8,035 nucleotides of DNA from NCBI GenBank assembly GCA_943349385.1, contig CALQZM010000038.1, positions 1 through 8,035 of the forward strand, given 5' to 3'. The notes under the pieces were generated by a model that made no database searches, was not told the origin of the DNA, and worked only from the letters and a program-made list of their open reading frames with translations. The position numbers and the translations under genes were made by a program. Below, piece after piece: positions 1 to 6,569 of this stretch; within the stretch, counting starts at the first letter, position 1; each line of letters begins with the position of its first letter. The stretch comes from Candidatus Peribacteria bacterium (lineage in GTDB: Bacteria; Patescibacteriota; Gracilibacteria; UBA1369; GCA-2718715).

Positions 1-449
1 ACTTTTTTACCGTATTTGGCATCAATTGCTGCTAATTTAACTTTTTCATTAACCAAAATAGTTTGAAGTTTATCGATTTGAGCTTGGTTCATGACCGGTA
101 AAATATGGAACCAATATTGTCTTTCTTTATCGTCCATCGATTTTGTTTGAAGGACCATTACTATTAGTTCCTCATATTTTTGTTGAATCGATTTTGGAAT
201 ATCAAACTTCTTGGTCGCTTCTAAAATTGTAGCAGCATGTTGGGGATTTGAAGCGGCAGGAGTTCCAGTTTTAGGGGCTCCAGCAGTTTCGGATGATTGG
301 GTAATAGCAGTGTCAGCAACCGCCACGGTAGAAGTTTTAACAGGGTCAACTGCACCTGTAGCCACAGGAGGAGTCGCTGGATTTACAACAGCTGGAGTTG
401 TAGTAGCTTGAGTAGATTGACTTGTTGTAGTTGGATCTTGTTGAGTCAT
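1..449 (-). CDS. Thr/Ala/Pro-rich hypothetical protein, 3' end cut by window edge
   Basis: The reading frame opens at an ATG (complement of 447-449) and stays open to base 1, giving 149 residues with no stop, so the C-terminus lies outside the window. Residues 1 to about 70 are low complexity, rich in Thr, Ala, Pro, Ser and Val and starting MTQQDPTTTSQ; they look like a flexible linker, with no signal peptide or membrane helix. From about residue 72 the protein becomes a compact, probably helical segment containing KSMDDKERQYWFHILPVM and then QIDKLQTILVNEKVKLAAID. I have an unverified memory of similar Trp/Tyr-containing segments in candidate-phylum bacterial proteins, but no function is known to me. 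It lies 44 bases downstream of the transglycosylase-like gene on the same strand and has its own promoter-like sequence. No Shine-Dalgarno is present. Existence as a gene is likely; function is unknown. Confidence 0.75.
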   Translation of the reverse strand, partial: MTQQDPTTTSQSTQATTTPAVVNPATPPVATGAVDPVKTSTVAVADTAITQSSETAGAPKTGTPAASNPQHAATILEATKKFDIPKSIQQKYEELIVMVLQTKSMDDKERQYWFHILPVMNQAQIDKLQTILVNEKVKLAAIDAKYGKK

Positions 450-477
450 TTTTATTTCTAATTATTTAACTAATTTT

Positions 478-506
478 ATTATACGATAGCTTCTTAACTT
501 TGACCA
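478..506 (-). promoter_or_regulatory. Candidate sigma-70 promoter for the Thr/Pro-rich gene
   Basis: Read on the minus strand there is a perfect -10 box TATAAT (complement of 478-483) and a -35-like TGGTCA (complement of 501-506, four of six matches to TTGACA), separated by exactly 17 bases. Transcription would start near 471, giving a leader of about 22 bases before the ATG at 449. The -35 element lies inside the last codons of the upstream gene, so this would be an internal promoter allowing separate expression of the last visible gene of the group. Confidence 0.55.
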
Positions 507-1444
507 GTTCTTGTAGTTGTTCCACCTTGTTGGAATCGTGCTTGCCATTCTCGCATTGATTGGGCTGTTCTTTCGCCGTAATCCCATCCATCCAAAAATT
601 GTGGATTAACCATTGATTCACGAATTGCTAGTTGCTCTTGAGGATCATTAGTCTGCAAATATTTTAAATGTTTAATTCCATCACCAGCTCCATGATGGTG
701 GCAAATATATAGCATGAATTCTATGTTTTCAGTGTCCCAACCTTGCGGTAAAAATCCTTTAGCACTCAATCTTGAATAACTTCTAAGTATAAATCTGTTT
801 ATCATATAAACCATAAGTCTTGGATTTTCAGTTCTGGCATTTGGATTATTAATTTCTTCGGCAGTAAATGCACTTTGTTGAAGTAAAGGGCCAAAATCGA
901 CTATATAAGAACGCCATGAACTAGTTAAGAACTGTCCAAGACCTCTAGCTGAACTACTGCCGTTTGCAGCAGCGTATTCAAATCCACTTTCTTTTTCCAT
1001 TAAACCAAACATAATTCCGGTAACTTTGGGCGGCATAGCCGGAACACCTTCTGGTAAATTTTGATTCCAAAATTGTATCGACTCTTGGGTCCAGCCAAAA
1101 ATTTCACGCTGATTTGACGTTAACTCAACACCGCTAGCATTAGCATATTCAGTTAAACCAGTTGCAACTGCAGCTGGTGTCATAGCTGCAATATCTTGAC
1201 CACTAGCTTTTAAACTAGCAATAAATTCACCAAATACCAGCGACATACCAGGTATTTGTTCAAGCATTGTAGCTACATCAAATTTTAATCTATTTTTTGC
1301 AATTTCAACAGAAGATTCAAGGCTAGCCAAAGTTTGATCAATATCCACAGACATTTGATCTAATAAATTTAGTGTCTGATTAGCAGGTTTAGAACTTTCT
1401 GCAGGTGTACTAGATCGGGGTAAAACTTCTCTTGGTACTGACAT
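494..1444 (-). CDS. Lytic-transglycosylase-like (lysozyme-fold) protein
   Basis: This 316-residue protein has the lysozyme-like pattern of SLT transglycosylases, which cleave the glycan strands of peptidoglycan. Visible motifs are the catalytic Glu-Ser pair in MEKESGF (E152, S153), then NGSSSARGLGQF (161-172), matching the family's GLMQ-type motif, and ICHHHGAGDG (247-256) in the place of the usual AYNAG motif. The domain spans roughly 140-265. Residues 1-60 are polar and probably disordered or helical, and 64-77 are mildly hydrophobic. There is no N-terminal signal peptide and no clear membrane helix, which is odd for a wall enzyme and implies non-classical export, carriage by a secretion apparatus, or release on lysis. 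The C-terminal tail is Gly/Thr-rich. The start ATG at 1444 lies two bases after the stop of the upstream 131-residue gene, indicating co-transcription. The fold is fairly sure; the exact enzyme family is not. Confidence 0.75.
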   Translation of the reverse strand: MSVPREVLPRSSTPAESSKPANQTLNLLDQMSVDIDQTLASLESSVEIAKNRLKFDVATMLEQIPGMSLVFGEFIASLKASGQDIAAMTPAAVATGLTEYANASGVELTSNQREIFGWTQESIQFWNQNLPEGVPAMPPKVTGIMFGLMEKESGFEYAAANGSSSARGLGQFLTSSWRSYIVDFGPLLQQSAFTAEEINNPNARTENPRLMVYMINRFILRSYSRLSAKGFLPQGWDTENIEFMLYICHHHGAGDGIKHLKYLQTNDPQEQLAIRESMVNPQFLDGWDYGERTAQSMREWQARFQQGGTTTRTGQS

Positions 1445-1446
1445 GA

Positions 1447-1842
1447 TTAAATTTTTAATAGATTACCGTATGATTTTTCAAATTCTTCTTTACGATATTT
1501 CAGCTCTTGAACTAATAAATTTAATTGGTAGGTAGGATTCACAAACATTTGCTCGCCACCTGACATATCCATTAAAGATTTTATTTCTCGTAATTTTGTA
1601 CAAAAACTTATCGATACCAAATCAGCTTTACCTTGTTGTTCATCGCTTGCAGCTTGGTAAGATTCTTTGTTTAGTAGGGTTTCAGCTTGGTACACATTTA
1701 TTTCGCCACTGAAAACTTTACTCATTACATCTCGAATAAATTCCTCTGTTTCAGGTGCAAATCCATCAGGGTCGGTGGGCGGTTGATTCATTTTAGTTTG
1801 TAAAACTTGGTCTACCGGTTGTGATTCATCATTGGTTACCAT
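1447..1842 (-). CDS. Small acidic hypothetical protein, first gene of the transglycosylase operon
   Basis: This is a 131-residue soluble protein with no signal peptide, membrane segment or cysteine-pair motif. The first 30 residues are polar and Pro/Gln/Asp-rich. The rest looks helical, with EEFIRDVMSKVFSGEINVY (about 33-51), then AETLLNKESYQ, a central KADLVSISFCTKLREIKSL segment, and a charged C-terminal helix LLVQELKYRKEEFEKSYG. I do not recognise a characterised family; the GEI-Y-x-x-TLLN pattern resembles, from memory only, small conserved proteins of Patescibacteria. It starts at 1842 just downstream of an extended -10 promoter and is followed after two bases by the transglycosylase-like gene, so the products may act together, for example as partner, inhibitor or regulator of the wall enzyme. 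That link rests on gene order alone. No Shine-Dalgarno precedes the ATG. Confidence 0.7.
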   Translation of the reverse strand: MVTNDESQPVDQVLQTKMNQPPTDPDGFAPETEEFIRDVMSKVFSGEINVYQAETLLNKESYQAASDEQQGKADLVSISFCTKLREIKSLMDMSGGEQMFVNPTYQLNLLVQELKYRKEEFEKSYGNLLKI

Positions 1843-1871
1843 TTGCGAATTTCTTAAAATATCAATATATT
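1843..1871 (+). promoter_or_regulatory. Candidate ligA promoter, overlapping the divergent promoter
   Basis: On the plus strand TTGCGA (1843-1848, four of six matches to the -35 consensus) and TATATT (1866-1871, five of six to the -10) are separated by 17 bases. Transcription would begin near 1878, about 24 bases before the ligA ATG at 1902. The -35 starts directly beside the start codon of the divergent gene, and the -10 shares three bases with the divergent -10. Confidence 0.45.
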
Positions 1872-1897
1872 ATAACAAATAAACGAAAAAAACACAA
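1869..1897 (-). promoter_or_regulatory. Extended -10 promoter for the three-gene minus operon
   Basis: On the minus strand the sequence TGTTATAAT forms an extended -10 (TGn followed by a perfect TATAAT, complement of 1869-1874). A weak -35 TTGTGT (complement of 1892-1897, three of six matches) sits 17 bases upstream. The predicted start near 1862 leaves a leader of about 20 bases before the ATG at 1842. The -10 overlaps the -10 of the ligA promoter on the other strand. Confidence 0.55.
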
Positions 1898-1901
1898 ATC
1901 C

Positions 1902-3935
1902 ATGCAAGAACAACTATTTTTAGATCCAAAAGCTAGAATTCAGCATCTAGTAAACGAAATTAATAATTGGAATTACCACTATTTTAGCTTAGATCAAGAG
2001 ATCTTCCCTGAAAAAGTTAGAGATCAGCTTAAAAAAGAGCTGAAACAGCTCGAAACAGAGTATCCACAATTTGTTTTACCTAACTCTCCAAACTTTAAAA
2101 TCGGCTCAGAATTGTCTGAGAAATTTGCCAAAGTTGAACATTTAACCCCTAAAAAAAGTTTAGACGACATTTTTTCGCTAGACGAATTGCAGGATTGGGA
2201 AGTCCGGATTCAAAAATTTTTAAATCCAGATGAAAACTTAGAATTTATTGCCGAACCTAAAATTGACGGCTTAAATATTACCTTATGGTATCAAAAGGGA
2301 CTTTTAGTAAGGGCCATAACTCGTGGTAACGGAAAAGTCGGCGAAGATGTTACCCATAGCGTAAGTACAATTAAAACCTTACCAAAAGAGTTATCTCAAA
2401 AAGTAGATTTAGAAGTATCAGGCGAAGTTTTTATAACAAAAGAAAATTTCGAAAAAATTCTAGAAAATGAGCAGGTCGAATATGCTAATCCTAGAAACCT
2501 AGCCGCAGGAACAGTCAGACAAATAGATCCCGAAATGGCTACCAAACGTAATTTAAGTGTGTATTTATATAGTATTGGAAAATCCAATTTGGCTAGTCCT
2601 CCAAAAACCCAACAAGAAACATTAAATGTAATTGTTAAATTAGGGCTACCGGCAAATCCGGAATACAAATTTTTAGATTCAATCCCAAAACTGAATAAAT
2701 ACTTAGAGAATCTTTATTCAGTAAAAGACACTTTCGATTTTGAAATTGACGGAGTTGTAGTAAAAGTGAACGATTTTAAGCAACAAGCAAAAATGGGATT
2801 CACTGCCAAGACACCACGTTTTGCAGTAGCTTATAAGTTCCCAGCGGAACAAGTTGTAACGAAAGTTTTGGACATTACAGTACAAGTTGGCAGAACAGGC
2901 GCCTTGACTCCGGTAGCGGAACTAGAACCTGTTAAAGTATCAGGAACAACTGTATCTCGTGCAACGCTCCATAACGAAGATGAAATCGATCGAAAAGATA
3001 TTCGAATTGGGGATACTGTTCTGATTCAAAAAGCAGGTGAAATTATTCCAGAAGTTATTGAGTCACTGCCAAATTTACGAAGTGGTAAAGAACTTAAATT
3101 TATAATGCCAGTAAAATGCCCCATCTGTGATTCTGACACTGTTCGACTAAAAGGTGAGGCAATTCGAAGATGTACAAATCTAAATTGTTACGCCAAAGAA
3201 GTTGAAAATATAATCCATTTTGTTAGCCGAACAGGCATGAATATCGATGGAGTAGGTGAGTCAGCTATAAAAATGTTAATTGATTCAGGTTTAATTATAG
3301 ATGCAGCCGATCTGTATTTTTTAAGCAAAGAAGATTTTTTGTCGCTACCACTTTTTAAAGAAAAACGAGCTGATAATGCAATTAAATCAATTCAAGAGTC
3401 AAAAAATAATCCAGTAAACAAGTTTATTTATTCGCTGGGAATTAGATTTTTAGGCGAGCAAACCGCCCATTTAGTTACTGACTTTCTGCGTGAAAAAGTA
3501 GGATCATTACAGACAATAAAGCCAGCCAAAATTTATGAAGTTATGACTGCGGTTTCGGTAGAAGAATTCGCAACCATCGATGGCTTAGGCGAAAAAACAG
3601 CCCTTGAAATTCTAGATTGGTTCCAGACTGAAAAATGTAAACAATTTCTTGAAAAATTTGACAAAGCTGATTTGAATTTAACAATCCCAGTCAAGGCAGC
3701 TGGTGGCAAATTAGCAGGTTTAACTTTTTTATTTACAGGTTCACTCGAAACCCAAGACCGAAACACGGCCAAACAAAAAGTTGAGAGTCTTGGCGGCAAA
3801 GCCGCCACGACAATGTCTAAAAATATCGACTATTTAGTAGCCGGCGAAAAAGCCGGCAGCAAATTAAAAAAAGCCGAGGAGCTTGAGCTGAAAGTAATTG
3901 ACGAAGAAACATTTAATAAGATGGTGGAAAACTAA
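1902..3935 (+). CDS. ligA: NAD+-dependent DNA ligase LigA
   Basis: LigA seals nicks in duplex DNA during replication and repair using NAD+. The 677-residue product has normal length and full architecture: an N-terminal Ia region (1-70); adenylation domain with catalytic Lys in EPKIDG (K120), TRGNGKVGEDVT, ANPRNLAAGTVRQ and EIDGVVVKV; OB fold with VQVGRTGALTPVA (328-339); a four-cysteine zinc site (C406, C409, C424, C429); helix-hairpin-helix repeats (e.g. NIDGVGE, TIDGLGEKTA); and a C-terminal BRCT domain (about 600-677). The ATG at 1902 is preferred because the protein then begins like the family. An upstream in-frame ATG at 1821 would add 27 unrelated basic residues and overlap the divergent gene. 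Oddities: the Ia motif reads EIFPEKVRD where the family has EISDAEYD, PMLSL is PKKSL (83-87), and EVRGEV is EVSGEV (171-176). It converges on dnaX with one base between stops. Confidence 0.97.
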   Translation: MQEQLFLDPKARIQHLVNEINNWNYHYFSLDQEIFPEKVRDQLKKELKQLETEYPQFVLPNSPNFKIGSELSEKFAKVEHLTPKKSLDDIFSLDELQDWEVRIQKFLNPDENLEFIAEPKIDGLNITLWYQKGLLVRAITRGNGKVGEDVTHSVSTIKTLPKELSQKVDLEVSGEVFITKENFEKILENEQVEYANPRNLAAGTVRQIDPEMATKRNLSVYLYSIGKSNLASPPKTQQETLNVIVKLGLPANPEYKFLDSIPKLNKYLENLYSVKDTFDFEIDGVVVKVNDFKQQAKMGFTAKTPRFAVAYKFPAEQVVTKVLDITVQVGRTGALTPVAELEPVKVSGTTVSRATLHNEDEIDRKDIRIGDTVLIQKAGEIIPEVIESLPNLRSGKELKFIMPVKCPICDSDTVRLKGEAIRRCTNLNCYAKEVENIIHFVSRTGMNIDGVGESAIKMLIDSGLIIDAADLYFLSKEDFLSLPLFKEKRADNAIKSIQESKNNPVNKFIYSLGIRFLGEQTAHLVTDFLREKVGSLQTIKPAKIYEVMTAVSVEEFATIDGLGEKTALEILDWFQTEKCKQFLEKFDKADLNLTIPVKAAGGKLAGLTFLFTGSLETQDRNTAKQKVESLGGKAATTMSKNIDYLVAGEKAGSKLKKAEELELKVIDEETFNKMVEN

Positions 3936-3954
3936 TTTACTCAATTAGTTCACC
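3923..3954. terminator. Shared hairpin at the ligA/dnaX convergent junction
   Basis: A perfect 7-bp inverted repeat, AACTAAT (3930-3936) and ATTAGTT (3944-3950), encloses a 7-base loop. After a 3-base bulge (3927-3929) it is extended by GGTG (3923-3926) pairing with CACC (3951-3954). The stem covers the last base pairs of both genes and both stop codons. Being nearly symmetric it would form in either transcript, suggesting a bidirectional terminator or 3'-end protector. There is no clear T-run on either side, so intrinsic termination is uncertain. Confidence 0.4.
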
Positions 3955-5616
3955 TTCGAACATATCTATCGCGAAATCGGCGCTATTGTTTTTGAAACCC
4001 GCAATTACATCGTTTGGTCCATCCATTGGGCCTGGATCAAACGCATCTGCTGGGCTGTGTCGAGCATCGATATCTTTCTTTACTAAATTCTCTGTTTGTC
4101 GGTACTGCACAATTTCTTTTTTGAGATTAATTTTGTATTTCACACCGCTTACCTCGAGAACGGCATCTTCAATTACTTTTATGTTTTCGGATTTTTTTAA
4201 ATTATCAAATTCAAAATTACTAATCACGTTTAGTTCAATGCAATTAGCTTCGGAACTCATACTAAACTTAGCATTCTTTAAGGCGATTCTTACGGTAGGA
4301 ATAGTCACTTTATCGATGATGAGTTTCCAGTTTTTGATTATATCAAAATTTAAGGGAACTTCTGCTTTGGTATTTTCTGGCGAAACATTCTGTGGCACAT
4401 CAACGCTAATCTCGGCCGTGTTTTCCATTACATTTTTGGCTGTAGGCTGGACAATAGGTTCTACAATGGGCTGGACAACAGGTTCTACAGGTTTAACAAC
4501 TCGAGTTGCAGTCTGAGCGGGATTTGTTTTTAAAACAGGAGCAGTCGGCTTGACTCTTGCCAGAACCGGGGATTCCATTTTAATTGCCGCAGTCTTAAAT
4601 TCATTACAGAATTTAACTACTAATATTTCGAGTGGTAATTCTTGAATAATTGAATGTTTAAATGAGTTATTAATTTCTTGCCAAAGCTCAATTAAATTCA
4701 GCAGGCTCTCTTTAGTTTGTAGATCATTGTTTTGGATCGCATGATGCAGTTTTTCTCGGGTAATTTTAAGAATTTCAATTTGAAACTGTTTTATGTCGGA
4801 TCCTTGAGAGTGCAAACTTTGGATTATTTCAAAAGCGCCAATTTCATTTTTTTGTAAAAGATTTTTTAAGAATAACTGCAAAGTATCAACTCCGGTACTT
4901 CCTAAACTTAGTTTAACTTGATCAGTCGAAATTTTTCCGCACACCGCAATTTGATCCATAACGCTAATAGCATCACGCAAACCGCCATCAGCAAACAAAC
5001 TAATCATTTCGAGCGCTTCGCGCTCAAACTCAATTGCCTCCTTTTTACAAATAAATTCTAGACGATCTACTAAATCTTGATGATTAATCCTCTTAAAATC
5101 AAATCTTTGACACCGTGAAATAATTGTTTCTGGAACTTTATGTAACTCTGTAGTCGCTAAAATAAAATATACATTGGTTGGCGGCTCTTCGATCGTTTTT
5201 AAAAGCGCATTAAAGGCTTCGTTGGTTAGCATGTGCACTTCATCGATAATATAGACTTTGTTTTTAGCCAAAGTTGGAGCAAATCTTATGGTTTCTTTTA
5301 ATTCTCGGATTTCATCAATCCCACGATTACTTGCGGCATCAATTTCAATTACATCAATTAAAGATGAATTGGTAATAGCTTCACAAATTTTACACTTATT
5401 ACATGGCTCGGCTGTTTCAATATTGAAGTCAGGGCAATTCACTGCTTTGGCGATAAGCCTAGCAGTAGTCGTTTTGCCGGTTCCTCGTGGTCCACAAAAT
5501 AAATAGGCATGTGAAACCAAGTCTTTTTTTAAAGCTTGTTGTAGAGTACGTTTTATGTGCTCTTGTCCTGCTAAACTATCGAATTCTTGCGGACGATATT
5601 TTTGGTATAATGACAT
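3937..5616 (-). CDS. dnaX: DNA polymerase III subunit gamma/tau (clamp loader ATPase)
   Basis: This protein is the motor of the clamp loader that places the sliding clamp on DNA. The 559 residues start with the typical SLYQKYRPQEFDSLAGQEH. Visible motifs are Walker A GPRGTGKTT (42-50), a four-cysteine zinc site (C61, C72, C75, C78), Walker B IIDEVHML (123-130), sensor 1 ILATTE (152-157), the SRC motif (167-169) and the sensor 2 region GGLRDAISVMDQ (211-222). A clamp-loader collar domain (about 230-345) follows, then a Pro/Val-rich linker (350-420) with a two-copy 8-residue repeat. A C-terminal domain at 424-500 (NWKLIIDKV..., ...VLEVSGVKYKINLKK) resembles the tau-type tail of many non-proteobacteria, and the final 40 residues are acidic and flexible. 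The gene lies 50 bases downstream of the glycosyltransferase-like gene on the same strand. An A7 run at K474-K475 could allow slippage. Confidence 0.96.
   Translation of the reverse strand: MSLYQKYRPQEFDSLAGQEHIKRTLQQALKKDLVSHAYLFCGPRGTGKTTTARLIAKAVNCPDFNIETAEPCNKCKICEAITNSSLIDVIEIDAASNRGIDEIRELKETIRFAPTLAKNKVYIIDEVHMLTNEAFNALLKTIEEPPTNVYFILATTELHKVPETIISRCQRFDFKRINHQDLVDRLEFICKKEAIEFEREALEMISLFADGGLRDAISVMDQIAVCGKISTDQVKLSLGSTGVDTLQLFLKNLLQKNEIGAFEIIQSLHSQGSDIKQFQIEILKITREKLHHAIQNNDLQTKESLLNLIELWQEINNSFKHSIIQELPLEILVVKFCNEFKTAAIKMESPVLARVKPTAPVLKTNPAQTATRVVKPVEPVVQPIVEPIVQPTAKNVMENTAEISVDVPQNVSPENTKAEVPLNFDIIKNWKLIIDKVTIPTVRIALKNAKFSMSSEANCIELNVISNFEFDNLKKSENIKVIEDAVLEVSGVKYKINLKKEIVQYRQTENLVKKDIDARHSPADAFDPGPMDGPNDVIAGFKNNSADFAIDMFEGELIE
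4192..4198 (-). other. A7 slippery-type heptamer inside dnaX
   Basis: In the coding strand of dnaX, codons 473-475 read TTA AAA AAA, giving the in-frame heptamer A AAA AAA, a form that can promote -1 frameshifting. A -1 shift adds about seven residues and then meets TGA; a +1 shift meets TAA after three codons. Either event would cut the C-terminal domain. Such runs arise easily in AT-rich genes, so function is unproven. Confidence 0.25.
4445..4489 (-). repeat. Two-copy 24-base-period tandem repeat in the dnaX linker
   Basis: Bases 4445-4465 and 4469-4489 are copies of one 21-base unit that differ at a single position, with a period of 24 bases. In DnaX they encode the successive octapeptides VEPVVQPI and VEPIVQPT (about residues 377-391). 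This is a recent in-frame duplication in the flexible linker between the clamp-loader core and the C-terminal domain, probably affecting only linker length. Confidence 0.8.
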
Positions 5617-5632
5617 TTCGTGAGGTTAGGCC

Positions 5633-5649
5633 AATGGACTGCCATTATA
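5633..5649 (-). promoter_or_regulatory. Candidate -10 box and small dyad upstream of dnaX
   Basis: The 50-base gap between dnaX and the upstream gene holds a perfect minus-strand TATAAT (complement of 5644-5649), 28 bases before the dnaX ATG. The best -35 at 17-base spacing, TTTTAA (complement of 5667-5672), matches only three of six. An inverted repeat AATGG/CCATT (5633-5637 and 5642-5646) with a 4-base loop overlaps the -10 and would lie around the transcript start. It could be an operator or chance. Confidence 0.35.
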
Positions 5650-5666
5650 ATTTTTTATACCTAGAA

Positions 5667-6566
5667 TTAAAAGCTAAAACTATCCAAATTGAGTTGGTAT
5701 TTAAAATTGTCCTTTGCTAATTCCAGTTTTGATTTTGAAATAAATTTAGATAACTGACCTTCAACACTTTCACCTGATTCACATATATTAACATTTTTAA
5801 AGAAATCAGTTGCAATCCGATTCTGATTACTGAAAATCCAAAAGTTACCTTGAACCAAATTAATTAGTTGAAATCCGGACCTAAAGTTTTTGTCTAAAAT
5901 CACGCCTCTTGAAGCCTCAATTTTATAGGAGTTTATTAATTGGATTTCTATCTCTGGATTTAGATTAGAGATTAATTTATTTTTTACTTTTTCAGTTGTA
6001 ACAATGCAAAGTTTCTTGCCAGTTTTATTAAATATCTGAACAATTTCGTGGCTGAAGTCAGTTAAATCATTAGTTATTAAATGAAATTTATCAGTTTCAA
6101 ACGGCTTTTCTAAACTATGCTTTTTTACAATTTTAGCCAATTTAAAATCAGCAGCTCGATTGCGCTTGTCAAAAATAATCTTTTCAAATTCAGCTAAACA
6201 AAAATTCTTATCAGGACGAGTTAAACTAACTGAATGCCAGTTCCTAAGTCCAATTTTTAAAAATACACTATTAGATTCAAACAATTCAAAATCCGAATCC
6301 AACCCAAAATTAATATGTTTAGTATCTAAATTAGTAACTATTCCATGAGCAATTCCACTAGATAAACTAACCACTAAATCATATTTCGATAAATCTAATC
6401 CTTCTACAAAATAAATAGTTTTAAAGTAGTTCCAAAAACTAAAATTTTCATTTTTACCAGTATAAATAAATTCAAATTCAGAGGCTTTAGCTTTAAAAAA
6501 ATCTACAAATTCCAAGATCTGTTCCTGGTAGAAATCCGATACAATTGCAATTTTAACTTTGGTCAT
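5667..6566 (-). CDS. Degenerate GT4-type glycosyltransferase-like protein
   Basis: This 299-residue protein aligns by eye, in order, with GT-B glycosyltransferases of family 4. It has KIAIVSDFY at the N-terminus (first Rossmann strand), LDLSKYDLVVSLSSGIAHGIVT (57-78; family pattern DLS-YD-VISSS-x-x-AHGV-T), TKHINF (82-87; family T-H-x-x-Y), LRNWHSVSLTRPD (107-119; family LR-WD-x-x-S-x-x-R-x-D) and FHLITNDL...TGKKLCIVTTE (161-192), matching the start of the second domain. Then it departs: the donor-site block of the family, EDFGI-x-x-VEA with its E-x7-E pair, is absent, and total length is well below the usual 360-390. No signal peptide or membrane helix is seen. It is therefore probably an inactive relative, a repurposed binding protein, or a gene in decay, although the frame is intact. 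Hand counts give 21% G+C at 6361-6480. It precedes dnaX by 50 bases; a functional link is not evident. Confidence 0.6.
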   Translation of the reverse strand: MTKVKIAIVSDFYQEQILEFVDFFKAKASEFEFIYTGKNENFSFWNYFKTIYFVEGLDLSKYDLVVSLSSGIAHGIVTNLDTKHINFGLDSDFELFESNSVFLKIGLRNWHSVSLTRPDKNFCLAEFEKIIFDKRNRAADFKLAKIVKKHSLEKPFETDKFHLITNDLTDFSHEIVQIFNKTGKKLCIVTTEKVKNKLISNLNPEIEIQLINSYKIEASRGVILDKNFRSGFQLINLVQGNFWIFSNQNRIATDFFKNVNICESGESVEGQLSKFISKSKLELAKDNFKYQLNLDSFSF

Positions 6567-6569
6567 TTC

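Noticed and set aside
211..411. A 66-codon plus-strand open frame rich in Val, Ala and Thr
   Set aside because: It lies wholly opposite the low-complexity N-terminal part of the minus-strand Thr/Pro-rich gene; its composition is the complement of that repeat-like sequence and no promoter or family match is visible.
1821..1901. A longer ligA start at 1821 adding 27 residues
   Set aside because: The extension is basic, unlike any LigA N-terminus, crosses both promoter candidates and overlaps the divergent gene; the ATG at 1902 gives a normal family start and length.
2396..2668. Minus-strand open frame inside ligA
   Set aside because: It is antisense to the conserved adenylation domain of ligA, with no independent signals. 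The same applies to the minus-strand frame at 3533-3808.
3792..3857. GC-rich hairpin GGCGGC-AAA-GCCGCC (3792-3806) and paired GCCGGC motifs (3840-3845, 3852-3857)
   Set aside because: They encode conserved BRCT residues (LGGKAA and AGEKAGS) in ligA, well before the stop codon, so protein coding explains them adequately.
3986..4516. A 176-codon plus-strand open frame opposite dnaX
   Set aside because: It is hydrophobic and Ser/Thr/Phe-rich as expected for the complement of Lys/Glu-rich AT-rich coding sequence. dnaX is unmistakable on the other strand, and no promoter or known domain is seen. The plus-strand frames at 5258-5506 and 5487-5720 are shadows of the same kind.
5011..5025. Perfect hairpin GAGCGC-TTC-GCGCTC inside dnaX
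   Set aside because: It lies in the middle of a coding region with no T-run and encodes an ordinary Glu/Arg-rich helix; likely chance.
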